DNA of 64,000 nucleotides from Gammaproteobacteria bacterium (GCA_028293745.1 JAQGOF010000091.1:62001-126000); one strand, 5' to 3'; shown: positions 45,674-54,737, numbered from the stretch's first letter. Program-made: numbers and translations. Notes: generated by a model from the letters alone, not told the origin.

Positions 45674-48313
45674 ATGAAAGTATTGCCATTTCTAGCAGCC
45701 GCAGCCTTGGTGGCGGTTACCATCAATTCTGCCGTGGCTCAACAAAGACCGAGCGCCGCGGCAGAAAGCAGTACGGGTCCCGCAAACGAGGTCCAAGAGG
45801 TGATCGTCACGGGCACCCGGCGTCTAGACCGCACGGCAGTGGAGTCGGCGGCACCGATTGACGTGTTGAGCGGCGCCGATCTCGAGACCCAGGCTTCGAC
45901 GAACATGTTGGACACTCTGTCGAACGTGGTGCCCTCGTTCATCGTTGGACAGAATGCCATTTCTGATGCCTCGAGCTTCGTTCGCTCGCCCTCGCTACGC
46001 GGCTTACCATCGGATGAGATGCTCGTAATGCTGAACGGCAAGCGCATGAACCGGTCTGCCCTGGTCCAGGTCTTTCAAGGTGGCGAAACGGAGCTGGCCT
46101 TCGGCTCGCAGGGACCCGACCTCGCATCCATTCCGTCCATTGCCATCAAGTCGCTGGAAATTCTCCGTGACGGCGCATCGGCGCAATACGGATCCGACGC
46201 CATCGCCGGCGTCCTCAACTTCCACTTCCGCGACAACCCCTCAGGGATCGAGCTGACTTCGCGATTCGGCGAGTACTTCCCGGGCCACGGATACCCGAAA
46301 GACGGCTGGGACCGGCAGGTTGCAGCGAATGTCGGCTTACCTCTGGGCGGGCAGGGTTTCGTCAATATCAGCGCGGAATGGGCCAAGAACGCCCAGACAG
46401 TTCGCAACGTCACGCGCCCTTCGGCATTGGCGTTTGCTCAAGCCTATCCCGCCCTCGCACCGTCCTTGCCGCACTACCCGGGTCCCGTACAGGAATGGGG
46501 AACCCCTCCGTCCGAGAGCGAGAAGGTGGTCCTCAACGGCGGCATCAAGCTGGATAACGGCGACCAGTTCTATTTCTTCGGCAACTACGCCAACATCCAG
46601 ACGAACGAGAGCTTCAACTACCGTCTGCCGAAGACCGTTACGTATTCCGGCATCACAGAAAGTAACCATCCCGCATTCAACAACATTTACCTGGACCCTT
46701 GTACGTCCAACTACACGGGTTGCCCGACTGGCGGGTACATCCAGGATGCCAATACCTTCAACTTCAACTCGGTCTATCCAGCCGGGTTTACGCCGCGCTT
46801 CTTTGGCATAACGCAGCAGTTTTTCGGTACGCTCGGCTACAAGGGAGTTACGAGCTACGGAATGAACTACGATGTCTCCGGCACGACGGCCCAAAATTCA
46901 CTCGCGCTGTCCCTGAAGACTTCGCTCAATCCGTCCCTGGGCCCCGTCTCGCCCACCAACTTCTACGACGGAAAGTTCATACAGAAGGAAAACACCTTCA
47001 ATGTCGATCTGAGCTACCCCTGGACGGTACCGGGACTTGCGAGCCCGCTTTCGGTGGCCGGAGGATTCGAATGGCACGACGAGAACTACCAGCAGCTCCT
47101 GGGTGATCCTGCCTCGTATGCACAGGGACCGTATACCACTCAGCCACTCTATGCCTGCACCGGGTTCGTATGTACGCCGGCCTTGAATGCCGCGGGTAAA
47201 CAGATAGTCGCTACGCAGTCGACGGCGTCCAACGGCTATGGCGGCATCAGCACATCAATTGACGCTTCGCAGGTCAGCTACGCTGGTTACATAGACCTGG
47301 AAGCGGACGTTTTGCCGAACCTCACGCTCGGTCTCGCGGGACGCCAGGAGCACTACGCTTCCTTCGGCTCCACCACCCTTGGCAAGTTCTCGGCTCGATT
47401 CAAGGTCACGGATTGGGTGTCGCTGCGCGGCACGGCAAGCACGGGGTTTCATGCTCCCACCCCCGGCCAGTCGAATGTGGAGACGCTGAGCACCACGTTC
47501 CTACCGGGCACGGCGACCCAGGTGCAGATCGGTACTTATCCGGTGACGAGCGCGATTGCCAAATTCTATGGAGCGAAGCCGCTCAGGCCTGAAGAATCCA
47601 CGAATTTCAGCGCCGGTATCGTTCTGACTCCGTTCGAAGCGTTGCTCGTGACCCTCGACGGTTACAGCATCGATGTACGGCACCGTATCGGCATTTCCCA
47701 GCAGTTCACGGTAACGATACCGGACATCGCCAAGCTCTCTGACCTGGCCTACATTGGCCCCGGCGGCACCGTGCAGTACTTTACGAATGGATTCAGCACC
47801 AAAACAAAAGGCGCTGACCTGGTGGCCACTTACTTTTTCGACGTCGGCGGAGGCCGTTTGGCCACGACACTAGCGTATAACTACAATAAGTCCGATGTCA
47901 CGTCCTACGATCCGAAGGTCATCAACGCGGCGCGGATCATCGACATCCAACACTATGCCCCGAACCACCGCGCGAACCTGAATTTGGATTATCACCTGGG
48001 GAAGTTTGCGGCTGTGCTGCATGAGAATTATTACGGCACGTACCGCGACCAGAATGACTATCCCGGGCAGCTGTTCTCGGCGAAGTGGACCACTGACCTG
48101 GATCTGTCGTATGTGGTCTGGAACAACATCACAGCCGCCATTGGCGGCCGCAACATCTTCAATACGTACCCGGACAAGATCGCCAATAGCGCTAAGATCA
48201 CGATTTACCCGACAACGGGCGGTCTGGTCGATGGTGAGGTGTACCCTCGTACAGGCGGTCCGTTTGGTTTCAACGGCGCATTCTTCTACTTCCGGTTGGC
48301 TGCGAAGTTCTGA
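45674..48313 (+). CDS. TonB-dependent receptor
   Basis: 879 residues. A signal peptide (LPFLAAAALVAVTINSAVA) and a TonB box (EVQEVIVTGTRR) precede a plug with SPSLRGLPSDEMLVMLNGKRMNRSALVQVFQGG and IEILRDGASAQYGSDAIAGVLNF. The barrel ends in FFYFRLAAKF. The plug is of the IroN/CirA-like type often used for vitamin, sugar or nucleotide ligands; the ligand is unknown. AGGGAGG precedes the ATG; longer upstream frames are non-coding. A hairpin follows the stop, then a secreted hydrolase gene. Its location next to the purine operon suggests a related diet, by inference only. Confidence 0.9.
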   Translation: MKVLPFLAAAALVAVTINSAVAQQRPSAAAESSTGPANEVQEVIVTGTRRLDRTAVESAAPIDVLSGADLETQASTNMLDTLSNVVPSFIVGQNAISDASSFVRSPSLRGLPSDEMLVMLNGKRMNRSALVQVFQGGETELAFGSQGPDLASIPSIAIKSLEILRDGASAQYGSDAIAGVLNFHFRDNPSGIELTSRFGEYFPGHGYPKDGWDRQVAANVGLPLGGQGFVNISAEWAKNAQTVRNVTRPSALAFAQAYPALAPSLPHYPGPVQEWGTPPSESEKVVLNGGIKLDNGDQFYFFGNYANIQTNESFNYRLPKTVTYSGITESNHPAFNNIYLDPCTSNYTGCPTGGYIQDANTFNFNSVYPAGFTPRFFGITQQFFGTLGYKGVTSYGMNYDVSGTTAQNSLALSLKTSLNPSLGPVSPTNFYDGKFIQKENTFNVDLSYPWTVPGLASPLSVAGGFEWHDENYQQLLGDPASYAQGPYTTQPLYACTGFVCTPALNAAGKQIVATQSTASNGYGGISTSIDASQVSYAGYIDLEADVLPNLTLGLAGRQEHYASFGSTTLGKFSARFKVTDWVSLRGTASTGFHAPTPGQSNVETLSTTFLPGTATQVQIGTYPVTSAIAKFYGAKPLRPEESTNFSAGIVLTPFEALLVTLDGYSIDVRHRIGISQQFTVTIPDIAKLSDLAYIGPGGTVQYFTNGFSTKTKGADLVATYFFDVGGGRLATTLAYNYNKSDVTSYDPKVINAARIIDIQHYAPNHRANLNLDYHLGKFAAVLHENYYGTYRDQNDYPGQLFSAKWTTDLDLSYVVWNNITAAIGGRNIFNTYPDKIANSAKITIYPTTGGLVDGEVYPRTGGPFGFNGAFFYFRLAAKF

Positions 48314-48319
48314 TGTGCG

Positions 48320-48352
48320 GGCCCCTCGCGTCATCGGGTGACGCGAGGGGCC
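48320..48352. terminator. Strong hairpin after the TonB receptor gene
   Basis: A perfect 14-bp stem (GGCCCCTCGCGTCA and its complement) with a five-base loop starts seven bases after the receptor stop and ends 24 bases before the hydrolase start. A short TT precedes C-rich sequence, so it may terminate or attenuate. Confidence 0.7.
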
Positions 48353-48376
48353 TTCCCGCTTCGAACCGCCGCTATC

Positions 48377-49420
48377 ATGGTCTCACGTTGCGTCCTTCTG
48401 CTCGGTACCGGGCTCATGGCGACGCTGATGTCCCCTGCCAATACGCAGAACACGCAGACCGTCCCGGTCGGATTGAGGAACGGCGTGGTATTCACCGAGT
48501 ATTCCCCGCTTTCTACCAGTACGGAGCTGGTGCGACGTTTGTTCAGCCCATTGACCGCACTCCGGGTCAACCAGGAGGCAGCGCGCATGGGGAAAGCCCT
48601 GCGCGGACAGCCAATCAACCTGGCGGGTGAGAGTTTTTCAATCTATGTGCCTGCTCATACGCCACCGCATGGCTATTCACTCCTGGTGTTCGTACCGCCG
48701 TGGTCCAGAGCAGAGGTGCCATCTCAATGGATACCTGCCTTGGATCGTCATGACATGATTCTGGTCACTCCAGCCAATTCAGGCAACGAAGCCCCTACCG
48801 TGGATCGCCGTGAGCCGCTGGCATTGCTTGCGGCACAGAACGCCATGGCGCAATACCCAGTCGATCCGCAGCAGGTCTACATCGGAGGTTTCTCCGGTGG
48901 CTCACGGGTCGCCCTGCGACTCGCGCTCGGATATCCCGATGTCTTTCATGGCGCGTTGCTCAACGCCGGCAGCGATCCCATCGGCAATGCGGAAGTGCCA
49001 CTGCCGCCGGCGGAGCTCTTCCGCCGGTTTCAAGACTCGATGCGGCTTGTGTACGTGACCGGAGAACGTGACGAGGCACATCTCATCGACGACATGCACA
49101 GCCGGCAGTCGCTGGAGAAATGGTGCGTATTCGATGTGGTCACAGAGTCTGAGCCGCGGAAGGAACATGAGCTGGCGGATGCTTCGGCCTTCAGTCGCTC
49201 GCTCGACGCCTTGCTCGAGCGCCAGACCCATCTGAACAGACTTCCCGATTGCCGAGCGCGCCTCGATGCGCAGCTGAGCGCGCAGCTGAAACAAGTGGAA
49301 GACTCATTCGCGCGTAGCGAAACGAGTGCCGCGCGGCGGCTGTTGGATAAAATCGATGCACGCTACGGAGGATTGGCTGCGCCCCGTAGCGTTGAGCTTG
49401 CCGGCCACCAGGGTGGCTAG
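48377..49420 (+). CDS. Exported alpha/beta-hydrolase (esterase/depolymerase-like)
   Basis: 347 residues. The ATG at 48377 gives a signal-type N-terminus (VSRCVLLLGTGLMATLM). An alpha/beta-hydrolase core has LLVFVPPWSRAEVPSQW, the PVDPQQVYIGGFSGGSRVALRLAL nucleophile elbow (GFSGGS) and a later RDEAHLIDD that could hold the acid. The C-terminal 80 residues are helical. It resembles polyhydroxybutyrate depolymerase/feruloyl esterase-like proteins; the substrate is unknown. It lies behind the TonB receptor in the same direction. Confidence 0.75.
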   Translation: MVSRCVLLLGTGLMATLMSPANTQNTQTVPVGLRNGVVFTEYSPLSTSTELVRRLFSPLTALRVNQEAARMGKALRGQPINLAGESFSIYVPAHTPPHGYSLLVFVPPWSRAEVPSQWIPALDRHDMILVTPANSGNEAPTVDRREPLALLAAQNAMAQYPVDPQQVYIGGFSGGSRVALRLALGYPDVFHGALLNAGSDPIGNAEVPLPPAELFRRFQDSMRLVYVTGERDEAHLIDDMHSRQSLEKWCVFDVVTESEPRKEHELADASAFSRSLDALLERQTHLNRLPDCRARLDAQLSAQLKQVEDSFARSETSAARRLLDKIDARYGGLAAPRSVELAGHQGG

Positions 49421-49428
49421 ATCGTGCA

Positions 49429-50055
49429 TCAGCTTTCGCGATCCATCGCGAAGAGTATGGACACGAGAGGAATGGGTTTCTCCGGATGGTCGGGATCTTT
49501 CCCCATGATCCCTTGATAGACTCCCTGACCGCAGAAGACCCTGCCGGGCTTGTTAGGTTTCTCGAGCGCAACCCGTTTCCCGTCCTGCGCTGCCTGTTCC
49601 TCCTTTTCCAGGAAGTTTTGCATCTCAATTGCCTGCACCACGGTTCCGTCGCGCATACGCAAGAGCCACCCCTGCGTGCCTGAACCCAGACTCTTCCCCT
49701 GTTCAATCGTCCCGATGATGAATACCTCGGAGTCCTTGGCCAGCTCGTTGGGAACACCTGATGTCAGGTACACGATCTTCTTGTTGAATACGCCGCCCGC
49801 AACGTTGGGTGGCCGGTTCCACCGCAGGGCAAGCTCAAAGTCACCGCAGGTCCTGGCTTCTTCGTAATGGCTATACAGTTTGCGGCTTTTGGCTGGCGAG
49901 TCGGATGAGGACATGTAGCTGATTTTCTGCAGCTCCTGTACGGGCGGCGCCCCATCCGAGGCAGGTGCCTTGTTCCCCAGACCCAACTGGTCGCAGCCGC
50001 AAGTGAGGCTGGCCAGAACGAGGGCGGGCGCGATTCTCACGGCAGAGTGTGTCAT
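49429..50055 (-). CDS. Uncharacterised lipoprotein
   Basis: 208 residues. The N-terminus (RIAPALVLASLTCGC) gives a lipobox-like cysteine near residue 19 or 21. The rest contains no recognised domain; charged segments such as LYSHYEEARTCGDFELALRWNRPPN and VVQAIEMQNFLEKEEQAAQDGKRVALE could be helical. It is convergent with the hydrolase gene, nine bases apart, and lies 83 bases downstream of the muramidase gene in the same direction. Confidence 0.65.
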   Translation of the reverse strand: MTHSAVRIAPALVLASLTCGCDQLGLGNKAPASDGAPPVQELQKISYMSSSDSPAKSRKLYSHYEEARTCGDFELALRWNRPPNVAGGVFNKKIVYLTSGVPNELAKDSEVFIIGTIEQGKSLGSGTQGWLLRMRDGTVVQAIEMQNFLEKEEQAAQDGKRVALEKPNKPGRVFCGQGVYQGIMGKDPDHPEKPIPLVSILFAMDRES

Positions 50056-50137
50056 GGGTGAATCTCAAATAAGAACAAAGCCCAGTCCGGGTCATAGTTC
50101 CCCGGCCATCGGGCGATTCACCAAGCCTGTACTGTGC

Positions 50138-50911
50138 CTAGGCTGCCGCGCTCAGCTGCTCCAGCAGTGGATCGGTAATCTTTCCTGTTTGAGCCACGCC
50201 AGTGGACTGCTGGAAGGCGACGATGGCGCGTCGTGTCGCATCACCTGCAAAGCCATCGATCGCACCCGGGTTGAAGCCCCGGTAGGTCAGGTAGATCTGC
50301 ACAGCGCGGATTGTAGGATCGGGATTGTCGCCATCTGCGTAACGGTCGAAGAAATGCTCGAGCAGCCCGTCATAGTTGTTGGCCGCGAAGTTGGGGCCAT
50401 TGTAGCGACGGGCGAAACCGGGCCAGTCATGCGCTTTCAGCGTACCGATCATTTTCTGCTTGTCCAGGAAAGCAACCATCGCGCGCAGTTGATTGTCTTC
50501 GGAGGCGACCATGGCCTGGACCATGCCTTCGACGTCGGCGAAACCCGCGGGGCGGAAGTTCTCGCCCATGATCTGGCCGAGGCCCCAGGAGGCGCTCTGG
50601 AGCGCCGCGGAACGATCGCACTGTATGGCCGCATTCAGCCGGTCGAACTGGTTTGCTCCGCTGGGGCCGTAACCGCCTGCGGTGCGCTGACTGATGTCCG
50701 GATCGTCTTCATCGAAACGGTGATCCGTGAGGCGGCTGAAGACGTGACGCTCGAACAGGATCTTCGGGCGCCGATCGCGCAGATAACCGCAGCCGCTCGT
50801 TTCAACCGAAAGGACGGACCAGATCTCGGCAGCCTCGAGGCCTGCTGATTGCAGGATGTCACGAAATCCGTTGTCGGTGAGTGGGGTTCCTACCCCAATG
50901 AATTCCGTCAT
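50138..50911 (-). CDS. N-acetylmuramidase-domain peptidoglycan hydrolase
   Basis: 257 residues. An N-acetylmuramidase (DUF3380-type) catalytic domain spans about 15-185. It has SVETSGCGYLRDRRPKILFERHVFSRLT, which holds the catalytic Glu, then AALQSASWGLGQIMGENF. A C-terminal peptidoglycan-binding domain (about 195-255: IRAVQIYLTYRGFNPGAIDGFAGDATRRAIVAFQ) follows. No signal peptide is visible, as in phage endolysins, but no phage genes surround it. The ATG at 50911 has AAAGG upstream. It follows a membrane protein gene by 55 bases and could depend on it, or on lysis, to reach the wall. Confidence 0.85.
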   Translation of the reverse strand: MTEFIGVGTPLTDNGFRDILQSAGLEAAEIWSVLSVETSGCGYLRDRRPKILFERHVFSRLTDHRFDEDDPDISQRTAGGYGPSGANQFDRLNAAIQCDRSAALQSASWGLGQIMGENFRPAGFADVEGMVQAMVASEDNQLRAMVAFLDKQKMIGTLKAHDWPGFARRYNGPNFAANNYDGLLEHFFDRYADGDNPDPTIRAVQIYLTYRGFNPGAIDGFAGDATRRAIVAFQQSTGVAQTGKITDPLLEQLSAAA

Positions 50912-50966
50912 GGGACCTTTCCTCAATCGAGTGGTTTCAGCAGCGGACCTGGCCGTAGTTGGCCGG

Positions 50967-51917
50967 CTATGCAGTGGGCGTTTGATCAACGCCCTTGGCG
51001 CCGAGATAGCCTGCATGACTCACGCCCATCAGCGCGAGCAATCCGTCCTGCAGCAACGGCAGGCGGATGCCGGGCAAGTCGAGATCACCGTATGCGATGA
51101 GCTGAAATAGCTGAGTCCCATACGCAATTGCGACAACGATCGTGAAGAAGAACAACTGCAGCTTTGCGACATCGACCAGCTGGGCGTTGGCCAGCTCATC
51201 GCCCTGGAACATGTCCGTAAAGCGCGCAAAGGCGACACTGCTATTGCCGTAGAGGATTCCCTGACGGTTGCGCTCGACATCATCTGGATGCTCCTGAAAT
51301 CGCGTGGCCGCTTTCGTCACGAGCTCGTCCTTCCGGTCTGGCTCCTTGCCCTTCTTATTGCTGTTGAGAAGCGGCGTACCCACAAACGATGCGGTGCTGA
51401 TCCCCAGCAGCGCCCAGATTTGCCAATCGATCCCAATGGCCAGCGGCTGGGCAGCCGCCCCGCTGTGGATTCGTTCGAGGGCCATGACGAAGAAACCGGA
51501 AACGATCAGGCCCGTCCAGACCACGAGTTGAAAGCGCGAAAGACTCATCAACTTGCGCTCGTTGATGAAAATCCCAAGTACGCGGCCCGTGATCACCTTA
51601 CCGGTGATCAGGAAGAAGATGGCGATGAGAGCGATCACGACGAGCCAATTGGTCCCTGGAGGCAGATACCAGCCGGCAAGTGCAATCGCAACTGTAAGAA
51701 TGACCAGGGCACCTGCGGTTGCAACGGGGGCTCTCTCTGCGATGCCCGGTAGCTCGGGCGGAATGGGCTCGGTGCGCAGCGGGGCCCGCGGGGCGCCTTG
51801 CGGGAGCCCGTTCGCGCCTCCACGGGCGAGGATCACGTTGATGTCGGGCCGCGGAGCGGCCGGCACCGTAATGGGGGGTTCCGCCGTGTCCGGCACGGCT
51901 TGTTCCTGCGTTGCCAT
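50967..51917 (-). CDS. Uncharacterised inner-membrane protein
   Basis: 316 residues. A proline-rich cytosolic N-terminus (about 65 residues) leads to two close transmembrane helices (about 68-86 and 91-110), a further pair (about 130-148 and 165-182), a charged loop (SNKKGKEPDRKDELVTKAATRFQEH) and one or two helices around 245-265. I recognise no domain. AGGAG precedes the ATG at 51917; the upstream extension is a tandem repeat and was rejected. It directly precedes the muramidase gene, so it may help export or control it, but this is a guess. Confidence 0.68.
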   Translation of the reverse strand: MATQEQAVPDTAEPPITVPAAPRPDINVILARGGANGLPQGAPRAPLRTEPIPPELPGIAERAPVATAGALVILTVAIALAGWYLPPGTNWLVVIALIAIFFLITGKVITGRVLGIFINERKLMSLSRFQLVVWTGLIVSGFFVMALERIHSGAAAQPLAIGIDWQIWALLGISTASFVGTPLLNSNKKGKEPDRKDELVTKAATRFQEHPDDVERNRQGILYGNSSVAFARFTDMFQGDELANAQLVDVAKLQLFFFTIVVAIAYGTQLFQLIAYGDLDLPGIRLPLLQDGLLALMGVSHAGYLGAKGVDQTPTA

Positions 51918-51957
51918 AGTCGCTCTCCTGTTCGATCGATTTCCCGTGCTGGTGTTC

Positions 51958-52017
51958 TTGTCTCGTCGGCCCTTGTCTCGTCGGCCCTTATCTCGTCGGC
52001 CGTTGTCTCGTGGGGCG
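51958..52017. repeat. Four-copy 15-bp tandem repeat
   Basis: Four units of TTGTCTCGTCGGCCC (two exact, two with one to four changes) lie in the gap between the DNase II stop and the membrane-protein start. The gap is otherwise featureless. Confidence 0.85.
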
Positions 52018-52049
52018 CGCGCCGATGTCAGCACGCGGCGGGCGCGGTT

Positions 52050-53324
52050 TCACTCCGATGGCGCGGTCTCGCCGCGGATCAACTCACCGATGCTCGTTGC
52101 GAGCTTCTGGTCTTCGATCACGAAGAACAGTCCCCCGCGGCCGTTCTGACTCCTGGCGCAGTCCTTCGCATTCCCGCTGATGGCGCCCTGTTGATTGAGG
52201 TCGCCAAAGATCGCGAGGTTCGTAGCATTGGTCGACACACCGATCTTGGCGTGATTGCCGTCCGCAGACGGCCCCGCTTTCAAAGCGATTGGTGTTCCGT
52301 TCCATGTGCCGCTGGTCGCAATCTGGACGGCGGCAGGAGCCGTGGGAAGTCCACTATCCCAACAGTCGATGCTCGAGCTGGCGGTCGTCGTCGGGATTTC
52401 CGGTCGAGTCCACCATGTCGCGGTTCGCAGAGGCACGCCACCCAGGAGAGATGACAGCAGTTGCCAGGGCGGAACATGCAATGCGGACGGCTTTGAGACG
52501 ACCCGAACATGCGTCGAGAGCTCTTCGATCGTCGCCGTCGTACTGTTGGATTTCTGTCCCAGCTTGGCTACCAGCGCTTGCACATCAGCGGGCCCGCCGC
52601 TGCTCACGATCTGGGGATTGCCGGGATCGGTGACGATGCTTGCGTTGCCGAGCGCTTGCAGAACTTTGAGTAAGTCCTCGTGTGTCAGACTCAGCGCGAA
52701 GAAGTGCTGACTGAACTTCACGTTGTTATTCACGATGCAACCGAGGCTATTGTCGCCGTTGGTGCGCGGATGGGCGCTGCTGCCCGCGCCAGGCCAGGAG
52801 GGCGTCGTGACCTGCAGCACCAGGCCATCGCCCGCATCATTCCACACCAGCATCCCCTTGGAATGACCCCAGGGTGAGGGACACGAGTCGCCGCTGCAAT
52901 TCTGCAGGTCAGGATCCTGGTAAAACTGATCGTTCCAAACGACGTAGTGAAAGCTGCCGTGATAGATCTCATCGAACGTCGCACCAACGGGATCAGTCGT
53001 GGTGTCTCCGGAACAGCCCTCACCTTGCTGGAGTTCTGGGTGTGCGTTGCTCGCAAAGACGTACTGCTGACTGAAATTCGTATAGGGCTGGACAGCCCCA
53101 CCGAACGGACAGGCGCGCACGGCGTGAGCGGCGCAGCCCGGAAACTTGCCTGCGTTGAGTTTGAAGACAAACCACCACTGCACCGGCTGCCCCGCAGAGA
53201 CTACTGGTGTAGGCTCGTCCGCGCCTGCCGTACTCGCCAGAGCAACGGCAACCAGGAAAAGGCCGATCCGGTGCACGAGCGACACCACGCGCGAGTGCGT
53301 GCCGCCTTGGGCGAATACTTTCAT
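52050..53324 (-). CDS. Exported deoxyribonuclease II-family nuclease
   Basis: 424 residues. A signal peptide (IGLFLVAVALASTAGA) is followed by a DNase II fold: VQWWFVFKLNAGKFP at the N-terminus and both HxK catalytic motifs, His154-Ser-Lys156 (GHSKGMLVW) and His358-Ala-Lys360 (GNHAKIGVS). The family is metal-independent and cuts DNA to 3'-phosphate ends; it is best known from animal lysosomes and rarer in bacteria. Many Cys (64, 72, 104, 143, 148, 196) fit a periplasmic or secreted protein. A TGCGATAAA-N13-ACAG element lies upstream, shared with the lipase and S1/P1 nuclease genes. Confidence 0.82.
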   Translation of the reverse strand: MKVFAQGGTHSRVVSLVHRIGLFLVAVALASTAGADEPTPVVSAGQPVQWWFVFKLNAGKFPGCAAHAVRACPFGGAVQPYTNFSQQYVFASNAHPELQQGEGCSGDTTTDPVGATFDEIYHGSFHYVVWNDQFYQDPDLQNCSGDSCPSPWGHSKGMLVWNDAGDGLVLQVTTPSWPGAGSSAHPRTNGDNSLGCIVNNNVKFSQHFFALSLTHEDLLKVLQALGNASIVTDPGNPQIVSSGGPADVQALVAKLGQKSNSTTATIEELSTHVRVVSKPSALHVPPWQLLSSLLGGVPLRTATWWTRPEIPTTTASSSIDCWDSGLPTAPAAVQIATSGTWNGTPIALKAGPSADGNHAKIGVSTNATNLAIFGDLNQQGAISGNAKDCARSQNGRGGLFFVIEDQKLATSIGELIRGETAPSE

Positions 53325-53380
53325 ATGCTGTCCCCTGACACGGGCCTCTGCTAAGTCCGATTGGGCCCTTCTGTACTAAC

Positions 53381-53406
53381 CTGTGTGCAGCTCTGCGTTT
53401 ATCGCA
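53381..53406 (-). promoter_or_regulatory. TGCGATAAA-N13-ACAG element before DNase II gene
   Basis: Read toward the DNase II gene, the element starts TGCGATAAACGC and ends ACAG, 56 bases before the ATG. It matches 21 of 26 positions with the copy before the S1/P1 nuclease gene. It is the only occurrence in this 120-base gap. Confidence 0.6.
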
Positions 53407-53444
53407 ACGACACGCGCTGCTACGGCGTGCCCAGTGCCAGCCCC

Positions 53445-54554
53445 TCAGCGAGGCGCCGAAGGATGTTCTTGCGCCGCCTCGCAGGGTGTGCCCCGGGCAA
53501 TTCGGTTCGTGTTGACAATGGGGATGGCATTCGCCCCTGACAGCAACTGTTGCGCGAGATTGCCCGGAGCATAGCTCAGCCCGTCCAGGTGAAGTCTGTC
53601 GATCACGGACTGGTGGATCTGCTCGCCGTGTTGCCGGTGCTCGCCGACGGGACGGTGATATCTTCCCAGCAGCCGGTAAAGCGCGTTCATCGAATCATCC
53701 AGGGTGGAATTGAAACACGGCCGGAAATGCTCGAGGTACTCCGAATCGACCTCGAGCCCGAGGCTTTCCGCTTTTTCGACGAGCCAATGCAGTGCTTCGT
53801 TCGCGAGACCGTCAGGCGCGTACCCACCTCCGACGTTGCCATGGACACCGCAGAACCAGGTCTGCTCGAGACGGCCGGTCCAGGTGGGGGGTCGGGTCCA
53901 GAGACTGGGTTTGAAGGGAACACGCTGTTCGTCGAGTGCGAGCGCGTGGTAGGCATTCTGGACGTTCGGGTTCAGTTCGATGTCGTGATACGTGAATCGA
54001 TTGCCGTTGATCAGGTCGCCCAGCGGACCCGGTGCTCCGAGCGCACCCACCGTGTCCCAGACGCCTAGAAATTTGATGGGAGGACACGCCTTGACTTCGT
54101 GCAGATTATTGAACTTCGGGTCCGCCTTGATGGCCTCGAGATCTTTGCGGTCTTCGTATCCCTTGAAGAGCTCCGGCACGAAGAAATCGTCGCACTTCTG
54201 CAGCAGGTGGAAGTGGTGCATGAATCCGGCGAGCGTGCGGACGGTATAGGCGCCGCGGCTGAATCCAAAAAAGTAGAGCTCATCGCCCTCTACGTAGTTG
54301 TAGGCGATTGAGCGATACAAGTCGCGAATGTTGCCTTCGATACCTTCCCCGGTGGCGCCCCCGAGCAGATGATCCACACCCTTTTGAGTTCCGACGCCGT
54401 CGTGGTAAATAACGACCTGGTGGGTACCGTCACTGGCGCGCGGGAGAATGGCGCGAGCAATCTTAGTGACGTTGGTGGCGTGGCGATGCCTGGTATCGTC
54501 CTGTTGGTCACGGAAGTTCCAAGTGCCGTCTGCGCAGATTATGAGTCTTTTCAT
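53445..54554 (-). CDS. DUF2235 alpha/beta-hydrolase (putative phospholipase)
   Basis: 369 residues, no signal peptide. The DUF2235 domain covers nearly the whole protein: KRLIICADGTWN at the N-terminus, TNVTKIARAI, the nucleophile elbow LYFFGFSRGAYTVRTLAGF (GFSRG), FLGVWDTVGALG and the C-terminal WFCGVHGNVGGGY histidine region. Related domains include Tle1-type phospholipase effectors, but no secretion-system genes are present here. It is divergent from the S1/P1 nuclease gene and shares an upstream element with it and with the DNase II gene. Confidence 0.85.
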   Translation of the reverse strand: MKRLIICADGTWNFRDQQDDTRHRHATNVTKIARAILPRASDGTHQVVIYHDGVGTQKGVDHLLGGATGEGIEGNIRDLYRSIAYNYVEGDELYFFGFSRGAYTVRTLAGFMHHFHLLQKCDDFFVPELFKGYEDRKDLEAIKADPKFNNLHEVKACPPIKFLGVWDTVGALGAPGPLGDLINGNRFTYHDIELNPNVQNAYHALALDEQRVPFKPSLWTRPPTWTGRLEQTWFCGVHGNVGGGYAPDGLANEALHWLVEKAESLGLEVDSEYLEHFRPCFNSTLDDSMNALYRLLGRYHRPVGEHRQHGEQIHQSVIDRLHLDGLSYAPGNLAQQLLSGANAIPIVNTNRIARGTPCEAAQEHPSAPR

Positions 54555-54612
54555 GCGTTTCTCGTTGCTGCGACGCAGCAGTCACGCTATCGTCCGAGCT
54601 GGCTGGATAGCA

Positions 54613-54638
54613 CTGTGCGAGGAACGCGATTTATCGCA
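54613..54638 (-). promoter_or_regulatory. TGCGATAAA-N13-ACAG element before DUF2235 gene
   Basis: Read toward the DUF2235 gene, it begins TGCGATAAATCGC and ends ACAG, 58 bases before the ATG. The spacing between the two halves is the same 13 bases as in the other two copies. The left half GCGATTTATCGC is nearly palindromic. Confidence 0.6.
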
Positions 54639-54672
54639 GCCCCACAACGGCGAATGCGATTTAGCGTTGTTC

Positions 54673-54698
54673 TGCGATAAACGCCTGGCCGCAAACAG
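54673..54698 (+). promoter_or_regulatory. TGCGATAAA-N13-ACAG element before S1/P1 nuclease gene
   Basis: Begins TGCGATAAACGC and ends ACAG, 39 bases before the ATG at 54738. A related TGCGATTTAGCG lies just upstream at 54655-54666. Confidence 0.6.
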
Positions 54699-54737
54699 AC
54701 TCAGTCACTGCCTCAATAGCCTTGAAAGGAATCGGGT

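Noticed and set aside
50138-52034. Prophage lysis module
   Set aside because: The muramidase is endolysin-like, but there is no holin with typical features, terminase, capsid, tail or integrase gene around it.
53445-54554. Type VI secretion effector locus
   Set aside because: DUF2235 occurs in Tle1 effectors, but no VgrG, Hcp, PAAR or immunity-type neighbour is present.
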